Shown here piece by piece: positions 5,771 to 5,871 of a stretch of DNA of 5,871 nucleotides. The stretch comes from Bacteroidales bacterium UBA6360 (GTDB lineage: Bacteria; Bacteroidota; Bacteroidia; Bacteroidales; UBA932), in the NCBI GenBank assembly GCA_002440085.1, contig DJRM01000005.1:26294-32164 (forward strand), read 5' to 3'. Below the pieces are notes generated by a model, which worked only from the letters and a program-made list of their open reading frames with translations, had not been told where the DNA came from and searched no databases. A program made the translations under genes and the position numbers. The first letter of the stretch is position 1, and each line of letters begins with the position of its first letter.

Positions 5771-5800
5771 TTTGTTCAGTTATTTTGAGATGTATTTTTG
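5771..5800 (+). promoter_or_regulatory. Possible promoter for a gene beyond the right edge
   Basis: TTTG at 5771-5774 and TATTTTTG at 5793-5800 match the -33 and -7 elements with an 18-bp gap. The region is T-rich, so a chance match is possible. No ORF start follows before the window ends at 5871. Confidence 0.35.
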
Positions 5801-5871
5801 AGTATTGCTGTCCGCTAAGAAACCTTCAAAAAATAACCTGCATCATTTTTCCCATTCTTTTCGGTCTATAT

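Overview
This window most likely comes from a Bacteroidota chromosome, probably the order Bacteroidales. The evidence is three exact matches to the Bacteroidota -7 promoter element TAnnTTTG in intergenic DNA, the lack of clear Shine-Dalgarno sequences, a secreted DUF1573 protein, a short 2[4Fe-4S] ferredoxin and an FprA-type flavodiiron protein. Together these suggest an anaerobe. Genus cannot be set from the sequence alone.

Layout from left to right. (1) 1-392, minus: N-terminal part of a flavodiiron (FprA) protein cut by the window edge. (2) 393-510: divergent intergenic region with a -7 element facing right. (3) 511-1419, plus: ten-helix DMT/EamA exporter; the upstream ATG at 478 is less likely. 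(4) 1420-1580: short spacer with a weak terminator candidate and an inverted repeat. (5) 1581-2858, plus: stand-alone malic enzyme without the C-terminal phosphotransacetylase domain. (6) 2859-2928: strong intrinsic terminator between two convergent genes. (7) 2929-4155, minus: putative heavy-metal/manganese exporter of the ArsP_2 type, with two His/Cys/acid-rich loops and an internal pseudo-repeat. (8) 4248-5384, minus: exported three-domain DUF1573 protein, probably co-transcribed with the exporter. (9) 5385-5586: AT-rich divergent control region with two interlocked promoters and a tandemly duplicated start region that creates an 11-codon leader ORF. (10) 5587-5754, plus: 55-residue bacterial ferredoxin. 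(11) 5755-5871: AT-rich DNA with a possible promoter for a gene beyond the window.

How the genes fit together: the ferredoxin, malic enzyme and flavodiiron protein fit anaerobic redox metabolism and oxygen or NO detoxification, but they lie in separate transcription units and the window does not show a common pathway. The exporter and the DUF1573 protein form a same-strand pair. I see no mobile element, CRISPR array, tRNA or rRNA. The least ordinary parts are the 5385-5511 control region and the metal-loop architecture of the exporter.
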